The notes under the pieces are model-generated. The model saw nothing but the letters and a program-made list of their open reading frames with translations. It did no database searches and had not been told where the DNA came from. Below are positions 19,554-27,962 of a DNA stretch of 64,000 nt, one piece after another. The DNA is from Peptostreptococcaceae bacterium (lineage in GTDB: Bacteria; Bacillota; Clostridia; Peptostreptococcales; Filifactoraceae). Every line of letters begins with the position of its first letter. Within the stretch, counting starts at the first letter, position 1. The position numbers and the translations under genes were made by a program. The stretch lies in NCBI GenBank assembly GCA_030532705.1, contig JAUNKR010000004.1:1-64000 (forward strand), written 5' to 3'.

Positions 19554-20681
19554 TTATTTCCTTTTCTTCGGGTTGATCCAATCCGGGATCTGAAAGTCCA
19601 ATGTTCCCACCGATGAGAATAGTACATCCTCGTCCGATTTTTGGGACAAGCCAAGCTCATCCTCCTGCTGTGGAGCTTCCTCAACAACAGGCTCTTCCGG
19701 TTTTTTGATCATATCTTCGCTAAATCCTGTTGCGATCACTGTTACACGGATCTCATCTTCAAGCTCTGCAACTTCCGCCGTCCCCAAGATAACATCCACA
19801 TTGTCGATATTATCCACCGAACCCATCACATAGTCGGATACTGCTTCGAATTCGTCGATGTCCGGTCCGCCTTTTCCTGCCGCAACGGACACCAAAAGAC
19901 GCTCCGCTCCTGCTACCGTAGTCTCAAGCAACGGGCTGTTGATCGCAGATTCTACCGCTTTGATCGCTCTGTTCTCGCCGGATGCGCTTCCGATACCGAT
20001 ATGTCCGACTCCTTTGTCGATCATCGTTGCACGAATATCAGCAAAGTCGACGTTTACGATACCCGGGATCTCAATAAGATCCGTGATCGCGCGCACACCG
20101 TTCTGCAATACCTGATTTGCCTCCTGGAAGGCTTGCTGTATCTTTGTTCCTTTTGGACAAAGTTGCAATATCTTATCGTTCGGGATCACGATCAAAGTAT
20201 CTACATGCTTCTTAAGCTCCTCGATCCCTTTTTCCGCTTTCTTCGTTTGTTTCGGACCTTCCAGACGAGTGAAAGGTTTTGTTACGATCGCCACGGTCAA
20301 GATCCCCATGCTCTTTGCGATACGAGCAACGATCGGAGCCGCTCCCGTTCCTGTTCCGCCGCCCATTCCTGCCGTGATGAAAACCATATCCGCACCGTCG
20401 AGCACGCCGGCGATCTCCGCCTCACTCTCCTCCGCAGATTTCATACCGATATCCGGGAAACCTCCCGCACCATGTCCCTTTGTCGTCTTAGGTCCAAGTT
20501 GCATCCTTACCGGCGCTTCCGATTCCTGAAGGACTTGTGCATCCGTGTTCATCACTATGTATTCTACGCCGATAGTCCCTGAACCGATCATTCTATTTAC
20601 AGCGTTTCCGCCTCCGCCACCAACACCTATGACCTTGATAACTTCTTGCTTTACGCCATTGTTTACATCCATCTCAAACAT
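19554..20681 (-). CDS. ftsZ: Cell division protein FtsZ
   Basis: Tubulin-like GTPase that forms the division ring. The ATG at 20681 (375 residues) is chosen because GGAGG lies five bases upstream; a TTG 15 bases earlier overlaps that site. Motifs are complete: GVGGGGGNAVNRM, NTDAQVL, the tubulin signature GMGGGTGTGAAP and the T7 loop with NVDFAD. A glutamate- and glutamine-rich linker leads to the C-terminal peptide FQIPDWINPKKRK, which in other bacteria binds FtsA and other partners. It is the last gene of the dcw cluster. It follows sbp directly, where many relatives carry ftsA. A strong-looking promoter precedes it. Confidence 0.99.
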   Translation of the reverse strand: MFEMDVNNGVKQEVIKVIGVGGGGGNAVNRMIGSGTIGVEYIVMNTDAQVLQESEAPVRMQLGPKTTKGHGAGGFPDIGMKSAEESEAEIAGVLDGADMVFITAGMGGGTGTGAAPIVARIAKSMGILTVAIVTKPFTRLEGPKQTKKAEKGIEELKKHVDTLIVIPNDKILQLCPKGTKIQQAFQEANQVLQNGVRAITDLIEIPGIVNVDFADIRATMIDKGVGHIGIGSASGENRAIKAVESAINSPLLETTVAGAERLLVSVAAGKGGPDIDEFEAVSDYVMGSVDNIDNVDVILGTAEVAELEDEIRVTVIATGFSEDMIKKPEEPVVEEAPQQEDELGLSQKSDEDVLFSSVGTLDFQIPDWINPKKRK

Positions 20682-20744
20682 CGCATCCTCCAACAAAATC
20701 TTTTTCTATCAAAACAATTCTCATCGCTGAACTTTCAAAAAACC

Positions 20745-20784
20745 ATTATACTATAGTTTATCGAATAATATGCAAGAATGTCAA
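20745..20784 (-). promoter_or_regulatory. Promoter region for ftsZ
   Basis: On the minus strand a perfect TTGACA (20779-20784) is followed after 16 bases by GATAAA (20757-20762). Just downstream is a perfect TATAAT (20745-20750), whose best -35 partner would be a TTGCAT 19 bases up. One or two overlapping sigma-A promoters are likely, allowing extra ftsZ transcription beyond dcw readthrough. Confidence 0.6.
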
Positions 20785-20838
20785 GTATTTTCAATAATTT
20801 TGTACATACATTTTACAATATTTTTGTCGTTTTTAATT

Positions 20839-21165
20839 TTATCGTATCAGATGGCGGCGAATGATCGCGACATTTTGGAAAAGGCGTCCTCCAAAGACGA
20901 TGATCGGCGCATAGAAAAAAGGTACTCCGAGTCGGTCACCGATATAGGATAACAGCGCTGCCAACAATGCATTGCTGACAAATCCCGAGATGAATAAAAT
21001 ATTGTTGTATTTATTTTCCATATTGGCACGGATCGCTCCGATCAGAGAATCAAAAGCAGCCAGCATCGCGATCGATATGTACAGCGAATAGCTGCTCGGA
21101 TAAGTGATCGGAAGATATCCTCCGACAAGGATCCCAAATGTTAAGCCCAGTATTGCCCAAATCAT
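20839..21165 (-). CDS. sbp: Small basic protein Sbp (DUF1290)
   Basis: A 108-residue membrane protein with four predicted hydrophobic segments and a basic C-terminus (IIRRHLIR). It matches the DUF1290 small basic protein found beside ftsZ in Gram-positive bacteria. The IAMLAAFDSLIGAIRA segment is characteristic. Its role is unknown. It overlaps the second DUF881 gene by four bases and ends 157 bases before the ftsZ start, the gap that holds the ftsZ promoter. Confidence 0.9.
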   Translation of the reverse strand: MIWAILGLTFGILVGGYLPITYPSSYSLYISIAMLAAFDSLIGAIRANMENKYNNILFISGFVSNALLAALLSYIGDRLGVPFFYAPIIVFGGRLFQNVAIIRRHLIR

Positions 21166-21884
21166 TCTTCATTCGCCTCCTCTAAATATATGAGATCACC
21201 TTCCATGGATCCATGGATAAAAATACGCTCTTCTTTCGATGTATCGATCTTGATCCCAAACAGTGATGAGATCATATAGCTGTAGGATTCTTTCGACTTG
21301 ATCGCCGCTTCCAAAGGTTCGGGGTCCCCGATCGCCCGGATCACAAAAGGCTGCCCGAAGGTCTTTCCGTTGATCGTGATCGTCGGTCCCGAGCATTTGA
21401 TCTCCGTTCCGAGAGTATAAATCTGATTGTTGATCGAGATCACTTCCGCTCCCGCGGTCTTGAGGTCATTCACCATCCGAAGTACATCTTGGTCATGGAC
21501 GATATAATCATTGGGGTTTTGTCCCGGCAGGATGTCGATATCCGAATCTCTGATCTCGATCCTGATCCCCATCCCTTCAAAATTCGTCCTCCCCGCCGAT
21601 GCTCGCATGAGCAGATGCTGCTTTTCCAGGATCGCCTGCAGATTTTTTTCATCCTTTGCACGACTGAGCTCCAAAAGCTCTTCCTGCTTTCGCAAAAGAT
21701 AGTCATCCTGCTTCTGCGCCTCGCTTTCTTCCAGCGCCAGCTCCAGCTCCAGCTCTCTTATCGTCTCTCGGCTGTAAAAGACCGTGCTGTCTTTCAGCGA
21801 TCGAAATTGAAGCATCAATACGACGCCGATGACGAAGCTCGCCAAGATCAGAAAGTTTCTCCTTCTATTCCTCAAAGTTCCCAT
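21162..21884 (-). CDS. DUF881 family protein (YlxW/YlxX-like), copy 2
   Basis: A 240-residue protein with a basic N-terminus, one transmembrane helix (about 12-28), a predicted coiled coil (about 40-90) and an extracytoplasmic DUF881 domain ending in the GQPFVIRAIGDPEPLEAAI segment. DUF881 proteins accompany division genes in Gram-positive bacteria, where YlxW and YlxX lie between divIB and sbp; their function is not established. The adjacent upstream gene is a paralogue with the same layout, indicating an old tandem duplication. The end overlaps sbp by four bases. Confidence 0.9.
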   Translation of the reverse strand: MGTLRNRRRNFLILASFVIGVVLMLQFRSLKDSTVFYSRETIRELELELALEESEAQKQDDYLLRKQEELLELSRAKDEKNLQAILEKQHLLMRASAGRTNFEGMGIRIEIRDSDIDILPGQNPNDYIVHDQDVLRMVNDLKTAGAEVISINNQIYTLGTEIKCSGPTITINGKTFGQPFVIRAIGDPEPLEAAIKSKESYSYMISSLFGIKIDTSKEERIFIHGSMEGDLIYLEEANEE

Positions 21885-21892
21885 AATCCCTC

Positions 21893-22603
21893 TTACTCTT
21901 GAATCTGTGCAAATTCAAAGCTGATCGTCTGTGCAAAACGCGGAAGCTCCACGACCTCTTTTTTCTCGACCTTGGAGTTGATATTGAAATTATTTTTCAT
22001 CTCCCACAGGATGCCGTATTTCATGTTTAATGTCGCTTCCAAAGTATCCGGATTTCCGATCGCGCGGATCTGGATCGAGCGTCCGATCGGATTGTTGTTG
22101 ACGAGCAGAGTCCCTTGCTCATAACGAAGATCCGTTGAGAGAACGACCCGCTCCTCGTTGATCGCGATCCCTTCCGCTCCTGCGGCATTGAGTTTGTTGA
22201 TCACCGACAGCAACAGGTCAAAGTTTGCCATCAGCATATCATATTTATCCAGCTCGTCCACTTCAAAATCGACCACGACGCCCTGTCCTTTTGCCTTCGT
22301 CATCCCTGACCGGAGCTCATACAGCTCGATCTCATCTTTCAAATTCTGGTAGATCTCATTGGATTCCGACTGTTTTCCTTTGATGAGCTTGATCTTTTCC
22401 TCAAGCTCTGCGATCTCCTTCTCTGTCTTGTCTTTTCGCTCTCGAATATTCGTAAGCTCCACCTGAAGATGCGCCGCCGTGTCCGAGATCGATTGTCTAT
22501 TGACTAAATTATTTGCATTCAGCTGTAGCGAAAGTCCCAGCCCGATAATAAAGCTCAGACTGAAAAAAACGATCTTCGCTGTAATATTCTTCGGTCTTTT
22601 CAT
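21893..22603 (-). CDS. DUF881 family protein (YlxW/YlxX-like), copy 1
   Basis: A 236-residue protein with a single N-terminal membrane helix (IVFFSLSFIIGLGLSL), a coiled coil rich in Lys and Glu (about 45-90), and a DUF881 domain that includes GAEGIAINEERV and IRAIGNPDTLEATL. It parallels the next gene in each part but is clearly diverged. Its start shares one base with the ftsQ stop. Position between ftsQ and sbp matches Bacillus ylxW/ylxX. It is inferred to be a membrane-anchored division-associated protein. Confidence 0.9.
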   Translation of the reverse strand: MKRPKNITAKIVFFSLSFIIGLGLSLQLNANNLVNRQSISDTAAHLQVELTNIRERKDKTEKEIAELEEKIKLIKGKQSESNEIYQNLKDEIELYELRSGMTKAKGQGVVVDFEVDELDKYDMLMANFDLLLSVINKLNAAGAEGIAINEERVVLSTDLRYEQGTLLVNNNPIGRSIQIRAIGNPDTLEATLNMKYGILWEMKNNFNINSKVEKKEVVELPRFAQTISFEFAQIQE

Positions 22604-23343
22604 TATTTCTTGCTCCTATATACCGGATATGAGTCAAAGCGCATATCGACATAGCCTGTGTAGATCTTGCGCTCAAACAGATTGATCAGGATCTTGTTGA
22701 GAATGAGCATTTTTTCGTTGAGCTCCTCGCCTTCCCCGATCAATACATGGATCCCTTGCGGCGTGATCATCCGGATATCTTTTACATTGCTGATGTCGAT
22801 CAACGAGATATTGCTGAGCAGCTTCGCGCTTTTGATATTCGATACGATATCGATCCCCAGTGCCAGATCGCCGCTCTCCACCTGCATCGGCTCACCAATG
22901 ACGATATCCTTCGGCTCGATCCCGCTGATCATCGGCTTGACGATCCGATTCATATCCTGTGTCGTCTCCAGCACCGTCGCGTCATCGTCGATGATCGCAA
23001 ATCCGCCGGTGAATTTTACCGTTGCTACCGCTTTGCGCTCCGTGATATTGAACACGAGCGTTCGCGGGAATTTCGGCTGGATCGAGATATTTTTGATATA
23101 AGGATCGGCCATGAAATCCTCTTTGATCCTGGATCTTTTCACCAGATAGATATTCTTTTTCAGATCGACCGTTGTATAACGTGAGATATCGCCTTCACGA
23201 ATGCTCGAGTTCCCCAAGATGATGATATGCTTGGTATGGAATAGCGGTAAAAACAGATAACCGAGTATCACAATACCCAAAACGAGCACCGCCAGGACTA
23301 CATTTCTTTTTGAGAATATTTTTTTCTGTGCTATCTGCATCAT
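22603..23343 (-). CDS. ftsQ: Cell division protein FtsQ/DivIB
   Basis: Single-pass division protein that links early and late divisome parts together with FtsL. The ATG at 23343 gives 246 residues and has AAAGGAG six bases upstream; an earlier in-frame start at 23397 would lie within murG. A basic cytoplasmic tail is followed by a membrane helix (VVLAVLVLGIVILGYLF) and a POTRA domain starting near HIIILGNSSI. A beta domain (FPRTLVFNITERKAVA, then IIDDDATVLE) follows. It begins 15 bases after murG ends, and its stop overlaps the DUF881 start by one base. Confidence 0.92.
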   Translation of the reverse strand: MMQIAQKKIFSKRNVVLAVLVLGIVILGYLFLPLFHTKHIIILGNSSIREGDISRYTTVDLKKNIYLVKRSRIKEDFMADPYIKNISIQPKFPRTLVFNITERKAVATVKFTGGFAIIDDDATVLETTQDMNRIVKPMISGIEPKDIVIGEPMQVESGDLALGIDIVSNIKSAKLLSNISLIDISNVKDIRMITPQGIHVLIGEGEELNEKMLILNKILINLFERKIYTGYVDMRFDSYPVYRSKK

Positions 23344-23357
23344 GGGTATCTCCTTTT

Positions 23358-24452
23358 CTATATCAATCGTTCGATCTCCGCAAAGATCGCTTCGCAAGGA
23401 TCGATATTGTAAAGATCCTTACTCATTCGCTCCATCTCGATCCGAAGATCTTCATCTTCCAAGATCTTGAGCGTCATCTCAAGAAGCTTCGGCATATCCA
23501 ATGCATCCTCTCGGATATAGTATCCCGCCCCATTGTCCTGGATATTTTTCGCATTGATCTCCTGATGGTTCTCCGTTGAATAAGCCTTCGGGATGATGAT
23601 GGAAGCCTTGCCCACCGCATTGATCTCCGCGATCGTCATCGCTCCCGCACTGATGATACACAGATCACTCGCCGAGATATAATTGGACATATCCTCGATA
23701 TAATCTACGATCATATATTTATTTTCCTTCACATACTGTCCTGCTTCCTGCATGATCTTCTCATAATGTCTCTTGCCGGTCGAGAAAATAAAACCGATCT
23801 CTCTTTCGATAAGCTTCGGGATCATTTGGACAAAGGCTGCATTGATCGAGTCCGAACCGCTCGATCCGCCCGAGATCAATAAGAAAGGTTTTTCAAGGTC
23901 AAGCCCCAGCACCCTTCTTGCATTCTCTTTCGGATTGGGATTGAAGATCCCATTTCGTACGGGATTGCCGACAGTTCGTATCTCCGCCTTGGTCTTAAAC
24001 GCCTTTCTTGCGATATCAAAGCCGAGAAACACGCGATCGACTTTTTTTGACAAAATTCGGTTCGTGATCCCCGGATACGCATTTTGCTCATGGATGATGG
24101 TCTTTACTCCCTTTTTGCTCGCCGCATAAACGACAGGTCCCGAAACATAGCCACCCGTACCGATCACGACATCCGGTGCAAAATCCCGGATGATCTTACT
24201 CGCCTCACGGATCGCCTTGCTCGCCATCATAAAACGCTTCAGGTTTTCGATGCTGATCCTGCGCTGAAAGCCTTTTACTTCAACGGATCTGAATTCATAA
24301 CCATATCTTGTGACGATCTTTTCCTCCAGGCTGTCTGGAGTCCCTACATAAAGGATCTTCGCCTGTGGATCTTTCTCGACGATCTTATCTGCGATCGCCA
24401 GCGCGGGATAGATATGCCCTCCCGTTCCTCCTCCGGTAACAATAACTCGCAT
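23358..24452 (-). CDS. murG: MurG lipid II glycosyltransferase
   Basis: Peripheral membrane GT28-family enzyme that adds GlcNAc from UDP-GlcNAc to lipid I. The 364-residue protein has the GGTGGHIYPALAIAD lipid-carrier loop at the N-terminus. VIGTGGYVSGP, SGGSSGSDSIN and the late GAMTIAEINAVGKASIIIP donor-binding region are all present. Its start overlaps the ftsW stop by one base. Standard family length with no defects. Confidence 0.98.
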   Translation of the reverse strand: MRVIVTGGGTGGHIYPALAIADKIVEKDPQAKILYVGTPDSLEEKIVTRYGYEFRSVEVKGFQRRISIENLKRFMMASKAIREASKIIRDFAPDVVIGTGGYVSGPVVYAASKKGVKTIIHEQNAYPGITNRILSKKVDRVFLGFDIARKAFKTKAEIRTVGNPVRNGIFNPNPKENARRVLGLDLEKPFLLISGGSSGSDSINAAFVQMIPKLIEREIGFIFSTGKRHYEKIMQEAGQYVKENKYMIVDYIEDMSNYISASDLCIISAGAMTIAEINAVGKASIIIPKAYSTENHQEINAKNIQDNGAGYYIREDALDMPKLLEMTLKILEDEDLRIEMERMSKDLYNIDPCEAIFAEIERLI

Positions 24453-25633
24453 TATGCTCTATTTCGCCTTTCTAAAGAATGGTATTCTTTGTTTTCCACA
24501 TTATCGAATGCTTTTTGAGGCTTACGATTTTCATGCCTTGATACGCCGAGTACAAAACCCATGCCAAGCAATGTCACGATCAGCGACGTTCCGCCGTAGC
24601 TGATGATCGGGAAAGGGATCCCCGTACTTGGCAGCAGATTGACCGCAACAAACATATGCATGATCGACTGAAGCGCGATCTGCGAAATGATCCCCGCCAC
24701 CATCAGCGTTGAAAACTTATCCGGCGCATTCGATGCGATCTTAAGTCCTCTGAATACGAGTGCTGAAAGAATGATCAAAAGGATCATACAGCCAAAAAAA
24801 CCCATCTCCTCCGCATAGACCGAGAAGATATAGTCATTATAAGCGAGCGGAAGATAAAGCATCTTCTGCTTCCCGCTTCCGATCCCCGCTCCAAACAGAC
24901 CGCCCGAAGCGACCGCATAGAGCGACTGGATGATCTGATATCCGCCGTTGAGAGGATCTTCAAAAGGATGAAGCCACGCTTGAATACGGGCCATCCGATA
25001 ACCTCTCATCGCAAGAACGAGACCGGCGATCACACCGCTCCCTGTTCCCAGGGCGAGCAAAAAGCTTACTTTTAGCCCTGAGAAAAAGAGCACTGCGATA
25101 TAGCACATCGTCATCAGGACCGTCGTCGAGTAATCGGGCTGGATCGCCGTCAAGATGATAAAGGCAAGCGGAGCAAAACATAGAAAAAGATACATTCCCC
25201 TCTTTTCTATCTTCTCCCGCCTCGGCATCGTTCGGACATGGCATATCGCCAAGATCCCCGCATACTTCGCAAGCTCCGACGGCATGAAGGTCAGCGATCT
25301 TGTTCCGAGTTTTACCCATCGAAGTCCCCCATAGATCCTAATGCCGAGCGGCGTGTAGAGCAATCCATAGGAAATAAAAGTCAAGATCACGATCGGGACC
25401 GTAAGGCGACGGATCGATTGGTATGGAACTTTGCTGACAGCAAACAGAGCGATCATTCCCACGACAACAAACATTATTTCTTTCATAAGCAGCGAGTTCG
25501 GGTCATCTTTCTGATAACTCATCGCAAAATAACTCGCACTGTAGACCATGATGATCCCGACCCCGAGCAAAGCCGACAGCGCCATCAGGAACATCGTGTC
25601 AATTTTCCCTTTTACGATCTTTTTCCCTAACAT
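24452..25633 (-). CDS. ftsW: SEDS glycan polymerase FtsW/SpoVE
   Basis: Ten-helix membrane enzyme of the SEDS family that polymerises lipid II during division, working with the class B transpeptidase encoded upstream. The 393 residues include the signature VNLLPSTGIPFPIISYGG near the C-terminus. An early MVYSAS segment and the long charged C-terminal tail typical of FtsW are also present. It lies between murD and murG as in other Gram-positive clusters. The start overlaps murD by seven bases. Whether it serves vegetative division or sporulation (SpoVE) cannot be told from sequence; the lack of nearby sporulation genes favours division. Confidence 0.96.
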   Translation of the reverse strand: MLGKKIVKGKIDTMFLMALSALLGVGIIMVYSASYFAMSYQKDDPNSLLMKEIMFVVVGMIALFAVSKVPYQSIRRLTVPIVILTFISYGLLYTPLGIRIYGGLRWVKLGTRSLTFMPSELAKYAGILAICHVRTMPRREKIEKRGMYLFLCFAPLAFIILTAIQPDYSTTVLMTMCYIAVLFFSGLKVSFLLALGTGSGVIAGLVLAMRGYRMARIQAWLHPFEDPLNGGYQIIQSLYAVASGGLFGAGIGSGKQKMLYLPLAYNDYIFSVYAEEMGFFGCMILLIILSALVFRGLKIASNAPDKFSTLMVAGIISQIALQSIMHMFVAVNLLPSTGIPFPIISYGGTSLIVTLLGMGFVLGVSRHENRKPQKAFDNVENKEYHSLERRNRA

Positions 25634-26988
25634 AACACTTCCAATTCACTAACGATCTTTTTGAAATGCTCGCCTCGTTCTTCAAAACAAGAATACATAT
25701 CCCAAGAGGCACAAGCCGGCGAAAGCAGGATAGTATCACCCTCCACTGCGATCTCATAGGCTTTTTTGACCGCATCCTCCATGTCCTCTGTGATGACATA
25801 GTTTGAAAAACCGTATTTATCGAGCGTTTCAGCTATAATATGCTTCGTTTCTCCTAAAAGTATAGCATTTTTTACTCTATTTGAAAATGCTTTCACAAAT
25901 TCATCAAACGATGACTTCTTATCCATGCCTCCGGCGATCAGGATGATATTCTTTTCGATCGCTTCCAGCGCCTTGATCGATGCATCCGGATTGGTCCCCT
26001 TCGAATCATTATAGAAGCGTACGCCTTGGATCTCCTGCACAAATTCCAGACGATGAGCCACCCCTTGAAAATCGTGGAGCGTCTGAGCGATCAACTCATC
26101 CTCGATCCCGAAAGAAAGTGCGATCCCCGTTGCGATCAACACATTCTCATAGTTGTGCTTTCCTTTGAGAAAGATCTCATCCAGGATCGCAATCGTCCGC
26201 TTGCCTTCTTTCGTCGAAAAGATCAGCTGATTGTCACGGATATAAAGTGACGGTGTAAGATGTGACAGGTCTTGATTTACGGAGATAAACAGCTTTTGCG
26301 CCAAAGTACGCTCTGCCATCTCAACAGACAGTGGATCGTCCATATTGATAATGGCATGATCGTCCGCGGTCTGATTTTCAAAGATCCTTCCCTTGATGTG
26401 CGCATAATTTTCCATCGTTTTGTGACGATTGAGATGATCCGGTGTGATGTTGACGATCGCCGCCGCATGACATCGGAATTTCTCGATCGTCTCAAGCTGA
26501 AAGCTGCTCAGCTCCGTCACGAAGATCGTATGCTCATCCGCGTTTTCGACCTCGGCAATGATCGGTCGACCGATGTTTCCGACGATCCTTGCATCATAGC
26601 CCGCATTTTTGAACAAAGTTCCCGTCAACGCGGTGGTCGTCGTCTTTCCATTAGTCCCGGTAATTCCAATGAATTTGCCCTTTGCCATCTGAAAAGCCAG
26701 CTCGACCTCCCCGATGATACGGACTCCTCTCTCTCGGAGCCTTTGTACAAAAGCAAGCTCAATCGGTATTCCCGGAGAGATCACGACCAGATCCACTTCC
26801 TCCTCACCGCTCGGATTGCTCCCGAAATGAAATTCCACCTTCGGATAGCGATCCTTATAGACCTCGCTCAATGAATCGTTCAGATCAAACGCCATCGTTT
26901 TTTTCGCATGATGATCCAAAAAGGCTACCAGATCTGCACCGCTCTTTCCAAGTCCGATCACCATCACCGCTTTGTTTGTCAAGTCCAT
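25627..26988 (-). CDS. murD: UDP-MurNAc-L-alanine:D-glutamate ligase
   Basis: ATP-dependent cytosolic ligase that adds D-glutamate to UDP-MurNAc-L-Ala. The 453-residue protein shows the N-terminal Rossmann motif VIGLGKSGADL and the P-loop GTNGKTTTTAL. The central NITPDHLNRH motif has metal-binding histidine. The C-terminal domain carries NDSKGTNPDA and SPACASWDMY, both diagnostic. It begins ten bases after mraY. All Mur ligase invariant residues I know are present. Confidence 0.98.
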   Translation of the reverse strand: MDLTNKAVMVIGLGKSGADLVAFLDHHAKKTMAFDLNDSLSEVYKDRYPKVEFHFGSNPSGEEEVDLVVISPGIPIELAFVQRLRERGVRIIGEVELAFQMAKGKFIGITGTNGKTTTTALTGTLFKNAGYDARIVGNIGRPIIAEVENADEHTIFVTELSSFQLETIEKFRCHAAAIVNITPDHLNRHKTMENYAHIKGRIFENQTADDHAIINMDDPLSVEMAERTLAQKLFISVNQDLSHLTPSLYIRDNQLIFSTKEGKRTIAILDEIFLKGKHNYENVLIATGIALSFGIEDELIAQTLHDFQGVAHRLEFVQEIQGVRFYNDSKGTNPDASIKALEAIEKNIILIAGGMDKKSSFDEFVKAFSNRVKNAILLGETKHIIAETLDKYGFSNYVITEDMEDAVKKAYEIAVEGDTILLSPACASWDMYSCFEERGEHFKKIVSELEVLC

Positions 26989-26998
26989 ATTCCCTCCA

Positions 26999-27958
26999 TC
27001 AGATCGCCCAAACGCCGATCAGTCCCATCACGATCGTGATCACGACAAAAAGTGCCACGACCTTTGTTTCATGCCATCCCATCTTCTCAAAATGATGATG
27101 GATCGGTGCCATTCTAAAAAATCTTTTGCCGGTCTTTCTAAAGTACCATACCTGTATGATCACGGAGACGCTCTCCATAAAATACACAAAACACAAGATC
27201 GGCACGATCAGCTCCACATTCATGATCACAGCGGCAGCCGCAACCGCTCCGCCGAGTGCCATCGAGCCCGTATCGCCCATAAATACCTTTGCCGGAAAGC
27301 GATTCACGCGCAAAAATCCGATACATCCGCCGATCACTGCCGCCAAAAAAGTCAGCAAGGCATCCTGTGTCATGCGATAAGCGATCACGGAAAAGCAGAT
27401 CCCGACGATGATCGTCACCGAGCTTGCCAGACCGTCCAATCCGTCCGTAAGATTGACGGAATTGACGATCGCGATCACAACGAACATAATGAAAGGGATA
27501 TACAAAAAGCCGATATCCAGCGTCGTTTTCACAAAAGGGATATAGATCGATGTCCCGATATCCGAGAGCTTGAGCTGGATGATCGCCACGATCAGCGCAA
27601 AGATGAATTGCAGCACGATCTTCTGCTTCGCCCGAAGACCCAAGGACTGCTTTTTGATCACCTTGATATAGTCGTCGATAAAGCCGACCGATCCGAACAG
27701 GAGCATCGATAAGACTGCAAATCCGACTTTGATCGGATCCGCTCCCAGAAAGATACCGAGTATCGATGCGATCGTTATCGAAACGATAAATACGAAACCG
27801 CCCATCGTCGGGGTCCCATTTTTTAGCAGATGACTTTCCGGTCCGTCATCACGGATCGTCTGTCCAAACTTTAATTTCTGTAACAGGGGAATAAGCATCG
27901 GCCCGACAAAAAATGCGATCACAAAAGATGCCACCCCCACGATCAATAACTTTTCCAT
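26999..27958 (-). CDS. mraY: MraY phospho-MurNAc-pentapeptide translocase
   Basis: Integral membrane enzyme that makes lipid I from UDP-MurNAc-pentapeptide and undecaprenyl phosphate. The ATG at 27958 gives 319 residues aligned with Bacillus MraY from the first residue. A TTG 24 bases earlier sits directly on the ribosome binding site and is unlikely. Ten hydrophobic segments are expected. Conserved motifs are KFGQTIRDDGPESH, NLTDGLDGLA and the cytoplasmic HHHFEKMGW. It starts four bases after the murF stop. Confidence 0.97.
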   Translation of the reverse strand: MEKLLIVGVASFVIAFFVGPMLIPLLQKLKFGQTIRDDGPESHLLKNGTPTMGGFVFIVSITIASILGIFLGADPIKVGFAVLSMLLFGSVGFIDDYIKVIKKQSLGLRAKQKIVLQFIFALIVAIIQLKLSDIGTSIYIPFVKTTLDIGFLYIPFIMFVVIAIVNSVNLTDGLDGLASSVTIIVGICFSVIAYRMTQDALLTFLAAVIGGCIGFLRVNRFPAKVFMGDTGSMALGGAVAAAAVIMNVELIVPILCFVYFMESVSVIIQVWYFRKTGKRFFRMAPIHHHFEKMGWHETKVVALFVVITIVMGLIGVWAI

Positions 27959-27962
27959 AACC

